Source: Candidatus Eiseniibacteriota bacterium
GTDB taxonomy: Bacteria; Eisenbacteria; RBG-16-71-46
DNA: 43,143 nucleotides
Direction of reading: 5' to 3'
NCBI GenBank assembly: GCA_005893295.1
Contig: VBOY01000010.1
Span: 1 to 43,143 of the forward strand
Position 1 is the first letter of the stretch. The number at the start of each line of letters is the position of its first letter. A program made the position numbers and the translations under genes. This document shows positions 8,649 through 16,281 of this stretch, in pieces. A model generated the notes under the pieces. That model had not been told where the DNA came from and searched no databases. It saw nothing but the letters and a program-made list of their open reading frames with translations.

Positions 8649-10082
8649 CTAAGCCGCCTGCGTGCGATCGTGTGCGTTCGGGGACTCCGGCTCGAGCTGA
8701 AACAGTTTCATGCGGTAGCGCAGCTTGTCGCGCTTGAGCTGGAGCAGCTCGGCAGTGCGACTCTGATTCCAGTTGGTAGCATACGACACCTTGAGAATCA
8801 AGGCGCGCTCGAGATTCTCGACCAGCGTCTCGAACGGGATCCCGACCTCGGGAACGGGCGTGGTGAGGTATTCGTCGATGCGCTGGCCGGGCGTTGGCTC
8901 GGCGGCCGCGCGCGCGCGCGAGGACAGCTTGAGGTGGTGCGGCTCGAGCAACTCCCCGTTCTCGAGCAGCACCGTGCGCTCGAACAGGTTGCGCAGCTCG
9001 CGGATGTTGCCGGGCCACGGATACTCGAGCAGGACGCGCGCGGCGGTGGGCGCGATGTCGCGAAACGGCTTCTTGAACTGTTTCGAGAAGCGCTCCATGA
9101 AGAGCCGCGCCAGCGGCAGGATGTCGTCCCTACGGTCGCGCAGCGGCGGGACCCACAGCGGCACCACTTTGAGGCGGTAGTAGAGGTCCTCGCGGAACCC
9201 TCCCTCCTTCACCATGCGCTCGAGATCCTGGTTGGTGGCCGAGATGACGCGCAGGTTGACGGTGATGTCCTTGGTCCCCCCCACGCGCTTGAAGGTGCGA
9301 CGCTCCAGCACCCGCAACAGCTTGACCTGAAGCATCGGGCTCATCTCCCCGATCTCGTCCAGGAACAGCGTGCCGCCGTTCGCCAGCTCCATCAGGCCGA
9401 GCTTCTGCATCCGCGCGTCGGTGAACGCGCCCTTCTCGTGCCCGAACAGCTCGCTCTCGAGCAGCTCGCGCGGGATCGCCGCGCAGTTGATCTCGACGAA
9501 GGGCTTGTCGTGTCGCGAGCTCATGCGGTGGATGAGGTTGGCGAAATACTCCTTACCGGTGCCGCTCTCGCCCTCGATCAGCACGCTGGTGGTGTCGCCG
9601 CGCGCCACCTGCTCGGCGATCGCGTAGGCCTCCTGCATGCTGGGGCTCGACGAGTGCAGGAAGTCCTCGTCGGCGAACGCCTGATGGCGCAGGCGGCGCA
9701 GCTCGATCCACAGCTTCTGTGACTCGAGCCCACGTTGCACCAGGGCGATCAGCTCCTCGTTCTGGAACGGCTTCTTGACGAACCAGAACGCCCCGGCGCT
9801 CATCGCCTCCACCGCCGTCTCGAGCTCGCCGAAGGCGGTCATGAGAATCACCGCCACCTCCGGCTGCACACGCTTGATCTCTCGCAGCAGCTCGAGCCCG
9901 GTCCCGTCCGGGAGCTTGAGATCGAGCAGCGCCAGGTCCGGCATGTCCTTCTCGAGCGCTTGCCGCGCCTCGCGGACCGAGGCGATCGTCTGCACCTGGT
10001 AGCCTTCGTCCTCGAGCGCCTTGCTCACGAAGTGCCGGATCGAGTCCTGGTCGTCCACCACCAGGATGTTGGCCTTGCTCAT
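8649..10082 (-). CDS. NtrC-family sigma54-dependent response regulator
   Basis: This 477-residue transcription activator has an N-terminal receiver domain (residues 1-120; acidic pair VVDD, phospho-acceptor Asp54, KKPF near 103). A sigma54 AAA+ domain follows, with Walker A GESGTGKE near 170, Walker B GGTLFLDEIGEM and an R-finger region. A C-terminal Fis-type helix-turn-helix ends the protein (NWNQSRTAELLQLKRDKLRYRM). The loop that contacts sigma54 reads GAFTDA instead of GAFTGA, a variant known in other family members. The ATG overlaps the stop of the kinase gene by ATGA, so the two form a coupled two-component pair. Targets are probably RpoN promoters; none was recognised with confidence in this window. 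Confidence 0.93.
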   Translation of the reverse strand: MSKANILVVDDQDSIRHFVSKALEDEGYQVQTIASVREARQALEKDMPDLALLDLKLPDGTGLELLREIKRVQPEVAVILMTAFGELETAVEAMSAGAFWFVKKPFQNEELIALVQRGLESQKLWIELRRLRHQAFADEDFLHSSSPSMQEAYAIAEQVARGDTTSVLIEGESGTGKEYFANLIHRMSSRHDKPFVEINCAAIPRELLESELFGHEKGAFTDARMQKLGLMELANGGTLFLDEIGEMSPMLQVKLLRVLERRTFKRVGGTKDITVNLRVISATNQDLERMVKEGGFREDLYYRLKVVPLWVPPLRDRRDDILPLARLFMERFSKQFKKPFRDIAPTAARVLLEYPWPGNIRELRNLFERTVLLENGELLEPHHLKLSSRARAAAEPTPGQRIDEYLTTPVPEVGIPFETLVENLERALILKVSYATNWNQSRTAELLQLKRDKLRYRMKLFQLEPESPNAHDRTQAA

Positions 10083-12004
10083 GACGTCCCTCCATTGGAT
10101 TCGAGCGGCAGCTCCAGGCTGAAGGTCGTGCCGCGTCCTGGTTCGCTTTGCACGGTGAGCGTTCCTCCGTGTCGTTTGACGATGTCGTGGCAGATGTAGA
10201 GGCCGAGCCCGGTGCCTCCCGGCTTGGTGGTGAAGAAGGGCTCGAAGATGGTCTTTTGGTGCTCGGGGTCGATGCCGCAGCCCTGGTCGCGCACCCGAGC
10301 CACGACTCCACCGCCGCGGCCACGACGGCCGCGACGGCCGTCCGGTAAGACGGTGATGCGAATCGTCGTACCCGGCCGCGAGGCCTCGGCCGCGTTCTTG
10401 ACCAGGTTGATGAACACTTGTTGGATCTGGTCCGAGTCATAGGGCACCGCGGGCGTCATCGGCGCCACCTCGACCGCGGCGGTGACGCCGCGCTCCGCGA
10501 GCACCGCCTCGAGCGACTGGAGCGCGCGCCGCGCCGCGTCCTCGATCGGCGCGGCGCGGGCCTGCAGCTGGCGCGGGTGGGTGATGTCGAACAGGTCCTG
10601 GACGATCGAGTCGAGGCGCCGGATCTCGCTCAAAATGAACTCCAAGTTCTCGGCCTGCGGCGCGTCGTCCGCGATCGACCGCGCCAGATACTGGACGCCG
10701 GCGGCGATTCCGGTGAGCGGGTTGCGGATCTCGTGGGCCACGCTCGAGGTGAAGCGGCCCAGCGCGGCGAGCCGATCCTGCGACCGCGCGTGCTCCTCGG
10801 CTCGTTTGAGCGGCGTCAAGTCGACGAAGGTGGCGATCGCGCCGTACACGCTGCGGCGCTCGTTGCGGAGCAGTGAGGTCGTGAGCCCGACCGGGATCGG
10901 AGCTCCGTCCTTGGTGTGGAGCAAGGTCTCCTCGCGCAATACCTCACGGCCGCGCTCGAGCGTGCCGCGCAGCAACGTCTCGGCTTCCGATCCACACAGG
11001 ATGCCGAACGGCTTGCCCGACACCTCGGCTTCGCGAAAGCCGAGCAGCTCCTGGGCGGCGCGATTGAAGGTGAGAATCTCGCCCTTCATGCTCACCACCA
11101 CCAGCGCGCTCGCCATGCTGTCGAGCACGTGCAGGCGGAAGCGTTCGCTACGGCGCAGCTCGTAGTAGAGCCGAGCGTTCTCGACGATCGGCGCCACCGA
11201 ATGGGCGATCGACTCGAGCAGCGTCACATCCGCCGGGCCGAGCGAGACGTCGGTCGAAGGCCGCGCCATGCCGATCACGCCCAGGATCGGCATGAACTCG
11301 CAGGCAAGGCAGTTCCCCTGGCGCTCGTCGCGATCGACCGCCCAGCCCTCGGCGGCCGCCCCCGGGGGCGGCGCCAGCAGCGATACATCCCCCAGGATGC
11401 ACCGTGCCCCACACAGCTCATGGGGCTCGGGGAGCCCCGAGTAGCTGCGCTGCAGCGGCACACAGGCGATGGATCCGATCCCTCCCAGCACGTCGTGCAA
11501 GGCGTGGCCGTCGGGCAACAGCAGCGAGGGATGGCGTTCCGGATCCCGCAGCAGGACGGTGCGGTTGAGCCACAGCGAGCGCGTCACCCCGCCTCGGTCT
11601 CCGAGCAGCGGTAGCTCGAGCCGGAAGGTGCGCTCCCCCTCCCCCACGCCGTGGGTCCAAGTGCCCGCGAGCGTGCCCCGCTCGCGATCGACCAAGAGCA
11701 AGAATGCATCCCCGAAGCCGAAGGCGCGCGCCAGATACCGGGTCACCGTGCGCGTGGTCTCACTGGCGTCGGTGGCGGTCACCATGCTGCTCGCCACCTC
11801 GCGCAGCGAAACCAGCTGCACGTTGGTCTCGATCAACCGGCGATGGCTGCGCTCGAGCTCGTCGACCAGCTCCGCCGTGGTGCGCATCCAATCCGACGGG
11901 TCACCGGGGTCGATCGGGCCACGCTGCGACGACTCGGAGAGGCCCCGCACGTCGTCGATGCGGCGCAGCAGGTCGCGCACCTCTTCGCGGTGCGATTGGC
12001 TCAT
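10079..12004 (-). CDS. GAF-PAS sensor histidine kinase with cysteine cluster
   Basis: This 641-residue kinase has a short N-terminal helical region, a GAF domain at about 60-280, a PAS domain at about 286-400 and a HisKA domain with phospho-acceptor His424 (SVAHEIRNPL). The HATPase domain includes N-box FINLVKNAAE, G1 DQGCGID and G2 GGTGLGL. No membrane segment is visible, so it is probably cytosolic. Inside the GAF domain an insertion carries C181, C198-x3-C202 and C232-x2-C235, a spacing that could bind a metal, heme or iron-sulfur cluster. The start is the ATG at 12004; the open frame upstream of it is an antisense artefact over other genes. It ends in an ATGA overlap with the NtrC-type regulator, its likely partner. 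Confidence 0.92.
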   Translation of the reverse strand: MSQSHREEVRDLLRRIDDVRGLSESSQRGPIDPGDPSDWMRTTAELVDELERSHRRLIETNVQLVSLREVASSMVTATDASETTRTVTRYLARAFGFGDAFLLLVDRERGTLAGTWTHGVGEGERTFRLELPLLGDRGGVTRSLWLNRTVLLRDPERHPSLLLPDGHALHDVLGGIGSIACVPLQRSYSGLPEPHELCGARCILGDVSLLAPPPGAAAEGWAVDRDERQGNCLACEFMPILGVIGMARPSTDVSLGPADVTLLESIAHSVAPIVENARLYYELRRSERFRLHVLDSMASALVVVSMKGEILTFNRAAQELLGFREAEVSGKPFGILCGSEAETLLRGTLERGREVLREETLLHTKDGAPIPVGLTTSLLRNERRSVYGAIATFVDLTPLKRAEEHARSQDRLAALGRFTSSVAHEIRNPLTGIAAGVQYLARSIADDAPQAENLEFILSEIRRLDSIVQDLFDITHPRQLQARAAPIEDAARRALQSLEAVLAERGVTAAVEVAPMTPAVPYDSDQIQQVFINLVKNAAEASRPGTTIRITVLPDGRRGRRGRGGGVVARVRDQGCGIDPEHQKTIFEPFFTTKPGGTGLGLYICHDIVKRHGGTLTVQSEPGRGTTFSLELPLESNGGTS

Positions 12005-12072
12005 CGTTCCACTTCTCGGGCGCCGGCCGATAGGGGCTTGGGCCGGACGGGCTGAGTCGCTCGGGGGCGCGG

Positions 12073-12095
12073 GCCGCACCGGGCGGGGGTGCGGC
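12073..12095 (-). terminator. Hairpin between the aminotransferase and kinase genes
   Basis: GCCGCACC and GGTGCGGC form a perfect 8-pair stem with a 7-nt loop, 26 nt past the aminotransferase stop. No T-tract follows. It could act as a partial terminator that lowers kinase/regulator expression relative to the sugar genes. Confidence 0.35.
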
Positions 12096-12120
12096 GCCGC
12101 GACCGTCTCGGGTCGATTGT

Positions 12121-13245
12121 CTACACCGGGTCCGTGAAGTCGCGCACGGCGGCCGCGACGTAACGGATCTGCTCCTCCGTCAGCTCGGGGTAGATCGGCA
12201 GCGCCAGCACCTCGCGGGCAGCCTCTTCGGACTCGCGCATGTCGCCGGCACGGTAGCCGAGCGGCGCAAAGCACTCCTGCAGGTGCAACGGCACCGGGTA
12301 GTAGATTTCGCTGCCGATGCCGCGCTCGGTCAGGTGCGCGCGCAAGCCGTCGCGATCGCGGACGCGGATCACGTACTGGTTGTAAATGTGACGGGTGCGC
12401 GGATCGTGGTAGGGCCGGACCAGATGGGCGCCCTCGAACAGGCGGTCGTAGAGGGCGGCATTGCGCGCCCGCGCCTCGCTCCAGCGGTCGAGGTGGCGCA
12501 GCTTGACGCGAAGGATCGCCGCCTGGATCGCGTCGAGCCGCGAATTGGTCCCGATTATCGCGTGGTGGTACTTGGGCTTCGAGCCATGCTCGCGCAACAG
12601 TCGCAATCGCTCGGCGCGCGCCGCGTCGTTCGCGGTCACCATGCCGCCATCTCCCGCGCCGCCGAGGTTCTTGGAAGGGAAGAACGAGAAGCAGCCGAAG
12701 TCGCCGACCGAGCCGGCCCGCCGTCCCTCCCACTCCGAGCCGATCGCCTGCGCCGCGTCCTCGATCAGCCACAGCTGATGCTTGTCGCACACCGCCTGGA
12801 CCGCGGTGAGGTCGCAGCACTGGCCGAACAGATGGACCGGCATCACTGCCTTGGTTGCCGGCGTGATCGCGGCCTCCAGGCGGTGCGGGTCGAGATTGAA
12901 GGCGCGCGGGTCGATGTCGACGAATACCGGCCGCGCGCCGACGTTGGCGATGGTTCCGGCGCTGGCGAAGAACGAGAACGCGCTCGTCACCACTTCGTCC
13001 CCGGGCCCGATGTCGAGCACCCGCAATGCCAGCAGCAACGCATCGGTGCCCGACGCGCATCCGATCGCGTGCGCCGAGCGGCAGTAGCGGGCCACCTCCT
13101 CCTCGAGCCCGGCCACTTCGGGCCCCCCGATGAACCGCGTGCTCTCGAGCACCCGGTGCACCGCCTGATCCAGCTCGGCCTTGATGTCCGCGTACTGGGC
13201 CCTGAGATCCAGCAACGGCACCGACATCGCGGTCTTCACCGGCAT
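12121..13245 (-). CDS. DegT/DnrJ/EryC1/StrS-family sugar aminotransferase (WlbC/WbpE-like)
   Basis: This 374-residue PLP-dependent enzyme transfers an amino group, usually from glutamate, to a 3-keto (or 4-keto) nucleotide sugar. Visible landmarks are ASGTDAL near residue 65, the PLP-pyridine Asp163 in IEDAAQAIGS, and the Schiff-base Lys192 in SFFPSKNLGGAGDGG. GGGGGAG lies 6 nt before the ATG at 13245, which fixes the start. The gene follows the acyltransferase by 15 nt. With the adjacent Gfo/Idh dehydrogenase and acyltransferase it fits the dehydrogenase-aminotransferase-acetyltransferase trio that makes 2,3-diacetamido uronic acid sugars for O-antigen or other surface glycans. The exact substrate is inferred. 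Confidence 0.9.
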   Translation of the reverse strand: MPVKTAMSVPLLDLRAQYADIKAELDQAVHRVLESTRFIGGPEVAGLEEEVARYCRSAHAIGCASGTDALLLALRVLDIGPGDEVVTSAFSFFASAGTIANVGARPVFVDIDPRAFNLDPHRLEAAITPATKAVMPVHLFGQCCDLTAVQAVCDKHQLWLIEDAAQAIGSEWEGRRAGSVGDFGCFSFFPSKNLGGAGDGGMVTANDAARAERLRLLREHGSKPKYHHAIIGTNSRLDAIQAAILRVKLRHLDRWSEARARNAALYDRLFEGAHLVRPYHDPRTRHIYNQYVIRVRDRDGLRAHLTERGIGSEIYYPVPLHLQECFAPLGYRAGDMRESEEAAREVLALPIYPELTEEQIRYVAAAVRDFTDPV

Positions 13246-13260
13246 CGCCCGCTCCCCCGT

Positions 13261-14022
13261 TTACGCGTCCGTCCAGCCTTGGTTCTCGAGCAGCTGCTCC
13301 GCGGGAACCGCGCGCAGCGGGCGGGCCGGCTGCCCCATCACCACGGTGCGCGCGGGAACGTCCCGGGTCACGACCGATCCGGCCGCCACGAGTCCGTCCT
13401 CGCCCACCGTCACACCGGGGAGCAACACCGCTCCGGCTCCGACCCGGCCACCGCGCCGCACCGTCACGCCCTTGAAATGCTTGAATCGCTCGGCCGTGCG
13501 GCCGACGAAGTTGTCGTTCGATGTCACGACGCCGGGGGCGATGAACACGCGATCCTCGAGGGTCGAGTAGGCGGTGATGTAACACTCGCTTTCGAGCTTG
13601 CAATAGCGGCCGATCGTGCACGCGTTCTCGATCGTGACGCCCCGGCCGACGATGGTGCCGCGTCCGATCGTGACCTGTTCGCGCACCGTGCACAGGTCCG
13701 CGAGCAGCACCTTCTCGGCGATCGACGCCCCGCGGTAGAGCACCACGCCGCTGCCCACGATGCCGAGATCACCGAGCGCGAGCGGCGGCAGCTCCTGGTC
13801 GCGCGTTACCGCCGAGTTGGCGGCGCGCATCGGCCGCTTGCCGAGGCTCGAGTGGTCGTCGATCCGCACCTGGTTGCCGATCCGGGTGTCCGCGTGGAGC
13901 ACCACACCATGCCCGATGCGACAGCCGGCGCCGACGCGCACGTTTTCGCCGACCACGCAGGCTTCGCCCACGGTGGTGCCTTCACCCAGGACGGCGGTCG
14001 GATGGATCGAAGAGAGGGTCAT
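13261..14022 (-). CDS. Left-handed beta-helix nucleotide-sugar N-acyltransferase (WlbB/WbpD-like)
   Basis: This 253-residue protein is built almost wholly of hexapeptide repeats (I/V-G-x-x-x-x), the left-handed beta-helix fold of trimeric acetyl-CoA-dependent acyltransferases. The segment ECYITAYSTLEDRVFIAPG followed by SNDNF is characteristic of the WbpD/WlbB sugar acetyltransferase branch. The C-terminus has the usual GQPARPL cap. The ATG overlaps the stop of the dehydrogenase gene by ATGA, and the aminotransferase follows at 15 nt. It probably acetylates the 3-amino group produced by that aminotransferase. At 253 residues it is longer than WbpD-type proteins of about 190; the extra length is additional N-terminal helix turns. 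Confidence 0.88.
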   Translation of the reverse strand: MTLSSIHPTAVLGEGTTVGEACVVGENVRVGAGCRIGHGVVLHADTRIGNQVRIDDHSSLGKRPMRAANSAVTRDQELPPLALGDLGIVGSGVVLYRGASIAEKVLLADLCTVREQVTIGRGTIVGRGVTIENACTIGRYCKLESECYITAYSTLEDRVFIAPGVVTSNDNFVGRTAERFKHFKGVTVRRGGRVGAGAVLLPGVTVGEDGLVAAGSVVTRDVPARTVVMGQPARPLRAVPAEQLLENQGWTDA

Positions 14023-15053
14023 CCCACCCTCGCGGGCTGGACGAGCGGGACCGGGACGCCGCCGGATTCGAGCGACGCCTGGGCGGCTGCCAACACCTTC
14101 ACGACCGCCAAGCCGTTCGCGCCGCCGGTGAGCGGTGCGGCGCGGTCGCGCACCCGGTCCACGAAGTGCTGGCACTCGAGGCGCAGCGGCTCCTGCAACG
14201 AGATCCGAGGAATCAGGATGTCCCCACTGCGCACCGTGAGGGCGTCGCCGTAGCTCACGATTTGTCCGCCGCGGTCCACGCCCTTGTCGTACACCTTGAT
14301 CTTCTCGCTCGCTTCCATGTCGTCGAACACGACCATCTTGCGGCTTCCCACCACGGTGAACTTGCGGAGCTTGTGGGGATCGAGCCACGAGACGTGCACG
14401 TGGGCCATCCGACCGTCCGCGAAGCGAAGATGGAGGAACACCACGTCCTCGACGTTGCCCTGGAGGTACGCCGAGCCGCGGGCCGCGACGTCGACCGGCT
14501 CCGCCTCGAACAGATGGAGGATCACCGAGAGATCGTGCGGCGCGAAGCTCCACAGCGCGTTCTCGTCCTTGCGCACCTTGCCCAGGTTCACGCGCTGCGA
14601 GTAGATGTAGTAGAGGTCGCCGAGATCGCCGCGCTGCACCATCTCCTTGAGGGCGCGCACGCCGGGGTGGTACAGCAGCAAGTGCCCCACCATGAGGACG
14701 CGACGCGAGTCGCGCGCGATCCGCACCAGCTCCTCCGCGTGATCCACGCGTAGGGCGAGCGGCTTCTCGACGAACACGTCCTTGCCGGCTTCCAGTGCGG
14801 CCTTGACCAGCGCGTAGTGCTGTGCCGCCGAGGCGGCGACGACCACCGCCTGGACGTCCGCCGCGGCCAGCAGATCTTCGATCCGCGTCGTCGCGCGCGC
14901 CTGCGGAAACCGCGCCGCGGCCTGCGAAAGCCGCTCGCGGTCCGTATCGCAGAGCGCCATCAGGCGCGCGTCCCGCAGCGAGGCGAAGTTGCGCACCAGG
15001 TTTGCGCCCCAATCGCCGGTCCCGACCACCCCGAGACCCAACGGCTCCGTCAC
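14019..15053 (-). CDS. Gfo/Idh/MocA-family NAD(P)-dependent nucleotide-sugar dehydrogenase (WlbA/WbpB-like)
   Basis: This 344-residue oxidoreductase has an N-terminal Rossmann fold (GVVGTGDWG, residues 8-16), the catalytic EKPLAL lysine at 97 and the family His/Asp in APHDLSVILH near 173. It probably oxidises C3 of a UDP-sugar before transamination by the neighbouring DegT enzyme. The start is the GTG at 15053, which has GAGGAG 7 nt upstream; the longer open frame to 15113 is not conserved-looking. It is the first gene of the sugar operon, 66 nt downstream of a promoter with near-consensus elements. Confidence 0.9.
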   Translation of the reverse strand: MTEPLGLGVVGTGDWGANLVRNFASLRDARLMALCDTDRERLSQAAARFPQARATTRIEDLLAAADVQAVVVAASAAQHYALVKAALEAGKDVFVEKPLALRVDHAEELVRIARDSRRVLMVGHLLLYHPGVRALKEMVQRGDLGDLYYIYSQRVNLGKVRKDENALWSFAPHDLSVILHLFEAEPVDVAARGSAYLQGNVEDVVFLHLRFADGRMAHVHVSWLDPHKLRKFTVVGSRKMVVFDDMEASEKIKVYDKGVDRGGQIVSYGDALTVRSGDILIPRISLQEPLRLECQHFVDRVRDRAAPLTGGANGLAVVKVLAAAQASLESGGVPVPLVQPARVG

Positions 15054-15087
15054 GCGCCATCTCCTCGTTGCCGACCACAACAATGAA

Positions 15088-15110
15088 CCCGGACGCGCGC
15101 CGCGCCCGGG
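15088..15110 (-). other. 5'-leader hairpin of the sugar operon
   Basis: Arms CCCGGGCGCG and CGCGTCCGGG pair over ten positions (one G-T) around a 3-nt loop. The hairpin sits immediately after the predicted transcription start and about 35 nt before the GTG. It could stabilise the mRNA 5' end or be a weak attenuator, since a short T-rich stretch follows. Confidence 0.45.
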
Positions 15111-15118
15111 CAAAACGA

Positions 15119-15147
15119 ACTCTATCAGCCGATTCGGGGCCGGTCAA
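15119..15147 (-). promoter_or_regulatory. Housekeeping-type promoter of the sugar/two-component operon
   Basis: On the minus strand TTGACC (15147-15142) and TAGAGT (15124-15119) are separated by exactly 17 bases, close to sigma70 TTGACA-17-TATAAT. It is placed in the only gap before the operon, with a predicted start near 15112. Confidence 0.7.
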
Positions 15148-15194
15148 CCGCGGCCCGCGGCCCGCGCGGAGGCGTTCGCGACCACGGCCGCCGA

Positions 15195-16208
15195 TCACGC
15201 CGCCACGCGGCCCACCGGCTCCACGCGGTTCCGCCCTCGCTGCTTGGCCACGTAAAGCGCGCGGTCGGCCACCTCGAGCAAACCGCTCGCCGAGTCCTCG
15301 GTGGATGGGAAGCTTGCCACGCCCAGGCTGATCGTGATTTCCCCCTTCGCGGCGAGCGGGAACGTCTGATCGGCCACCGCGGCGCGCAGTCGCTCGGCCG
15401 CAGCAAACGCTCCACTCTCGCCGGTCTGGGGCAGGATGATCGTGAACTCGTCGCCTCCGTACTTGGCCACGAGATCCCACGAGCGCACCTGGGCGGCGAG
15501 CACGCGGGCGATCTCGCGCAGCAGGAAGCTGCCGCGCAGATGCCCGTGCCTGTCGTTGTACCCCTTCAGATTGTCGACGTCGATCATGATGATCGACAGG
15601 TCTTGCTTGAACCGACTCGCGCGCTTGATCTCGCGCCGCAACGCGGCCTTGAGGAAGCGAAAGTTGTAGACCTGCGTCAGGTCGTCCGTGACCGCGAGTC
15701 GCTCGACGCTTTCGGCGAGGCGCAGGTTCTCGAGCGCCATCGCGGTCCAAGCGCCGAGCAGCGTCATGACCCGCATGTCCTCGGCGATGAACTCGGGCGC
15801 TCCGCGCTGCCGGTAGGCGCCGAGATGGCCGGCCTCGCCTTCCTTGAGCCGTAGCGGCACGATCAGGGCGGGCCCCGCGAGTCCGGGGAAACGGTCGGTG
15901 GGTCCGATGCGCTCGTCGGTCTCCGCCTCGGCGATCATGAGCGGCTGGCCACGCCTCAGGAAGGCCGAGAGGCCCTCGTGCCCTTCCACCCCACGCTCGG
16001 TCTCCTCCGGGTGCAGCATGTCGCGCTGCAACAGGAAGCGATGGAGCTGGCGGCCGCGTTGGATCAGCGCGGCGGCTCCGGCCGCATCGACCAGTCGCGA
16101 TGCGAAGCGTAGCGCGGTGCCGATCAGCTCGGGCCGAGTACGGGCCACGGCCGGGCCGGAAAGGTCGAGCAAGGACTCCAGCGCGCGCTCTCGAGACAGG
16201 ATTGCCAT
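15195..16208 (-). CDS. GAF-GGDEF diguanylate cyclase
   Basis: This 337-residue enzyme should make cyclic di-GMP from two GTP. An N-terminal GAF-like sensor domain spans about residues 20-165 and a GGDEF domain about 175-337. The catalytic motif GGDEF is intact at 251-255, and the allosteric I-site RxxD (RSWD, 242-245) sits the canonical five residues before it, so product inhibition is expected. No transmembrane segment is visible. The start is the ATG at 16208; the open frame extending to 16595 is an artefact antisense over the methyltransferase gene. The gene is 73 nt after the methyltransferase and just upstream of the sugar operon, so c-di-GMP control of surface polysaccharide is a reasonable guess. 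Confidence 0.9.
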   Translation of the reverse strand: MAILSRERALESLLDLSGPAVARTRPELIGTALRFASRLVDAAGAAALIQRGRQLHRFLLQRDMLHPEETERGVEGHEGLSAFLRRGQPLMIAEAETDERIGPTDRFPGLAGPALIVPLRLKEGEAGHLGAYRQRGAPEFIAEDMRVMTLLGAWTAMALENLRLAESVERLAVTDDLTQVYNFRFLKAALRREIKRASRFKQDLSIIMIDVDNLKGYNDRHGHLRGSFLLREIARVLAAQVRSWDLVAKYGGDEFTIILPQTGESGAFAAAERLRAAVADQTFPLAAKGEITISLGVASFPSTEDSASGLLEVADRALYVAKQRGRNRVEPVGRVAA

Positions 16209-16281
16209 GCGAGGTTCCCCGGATGGTGGGCGGAAATCCGCGCTTGGTACACGCAACCCGTATGCCAGGGGCCGCTTGGGG

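Noticed and set aside
12005-13693. Apparent 560-residue N-terminal extension of the histidine kinase
   Set aside because: The extension lies out of frame over the aminotransferase and acyltransferase genes and is Arg/Gly/Ala-rich noise; the kinase starts at the ATG at 12004.
12283-14253. A 656-codon plus-strand open frame
   Set aside because: Antisense to the aminotransferase and acyltransferase genes and without protein-like features.
14023-15750. Apparent long N-terminal extension of the acyltransferase
   Set aside because: It reads the dehydrogenase and GGDEF genes out of frame. The ATG at 14022, in an ATGA overlap, is the true start.
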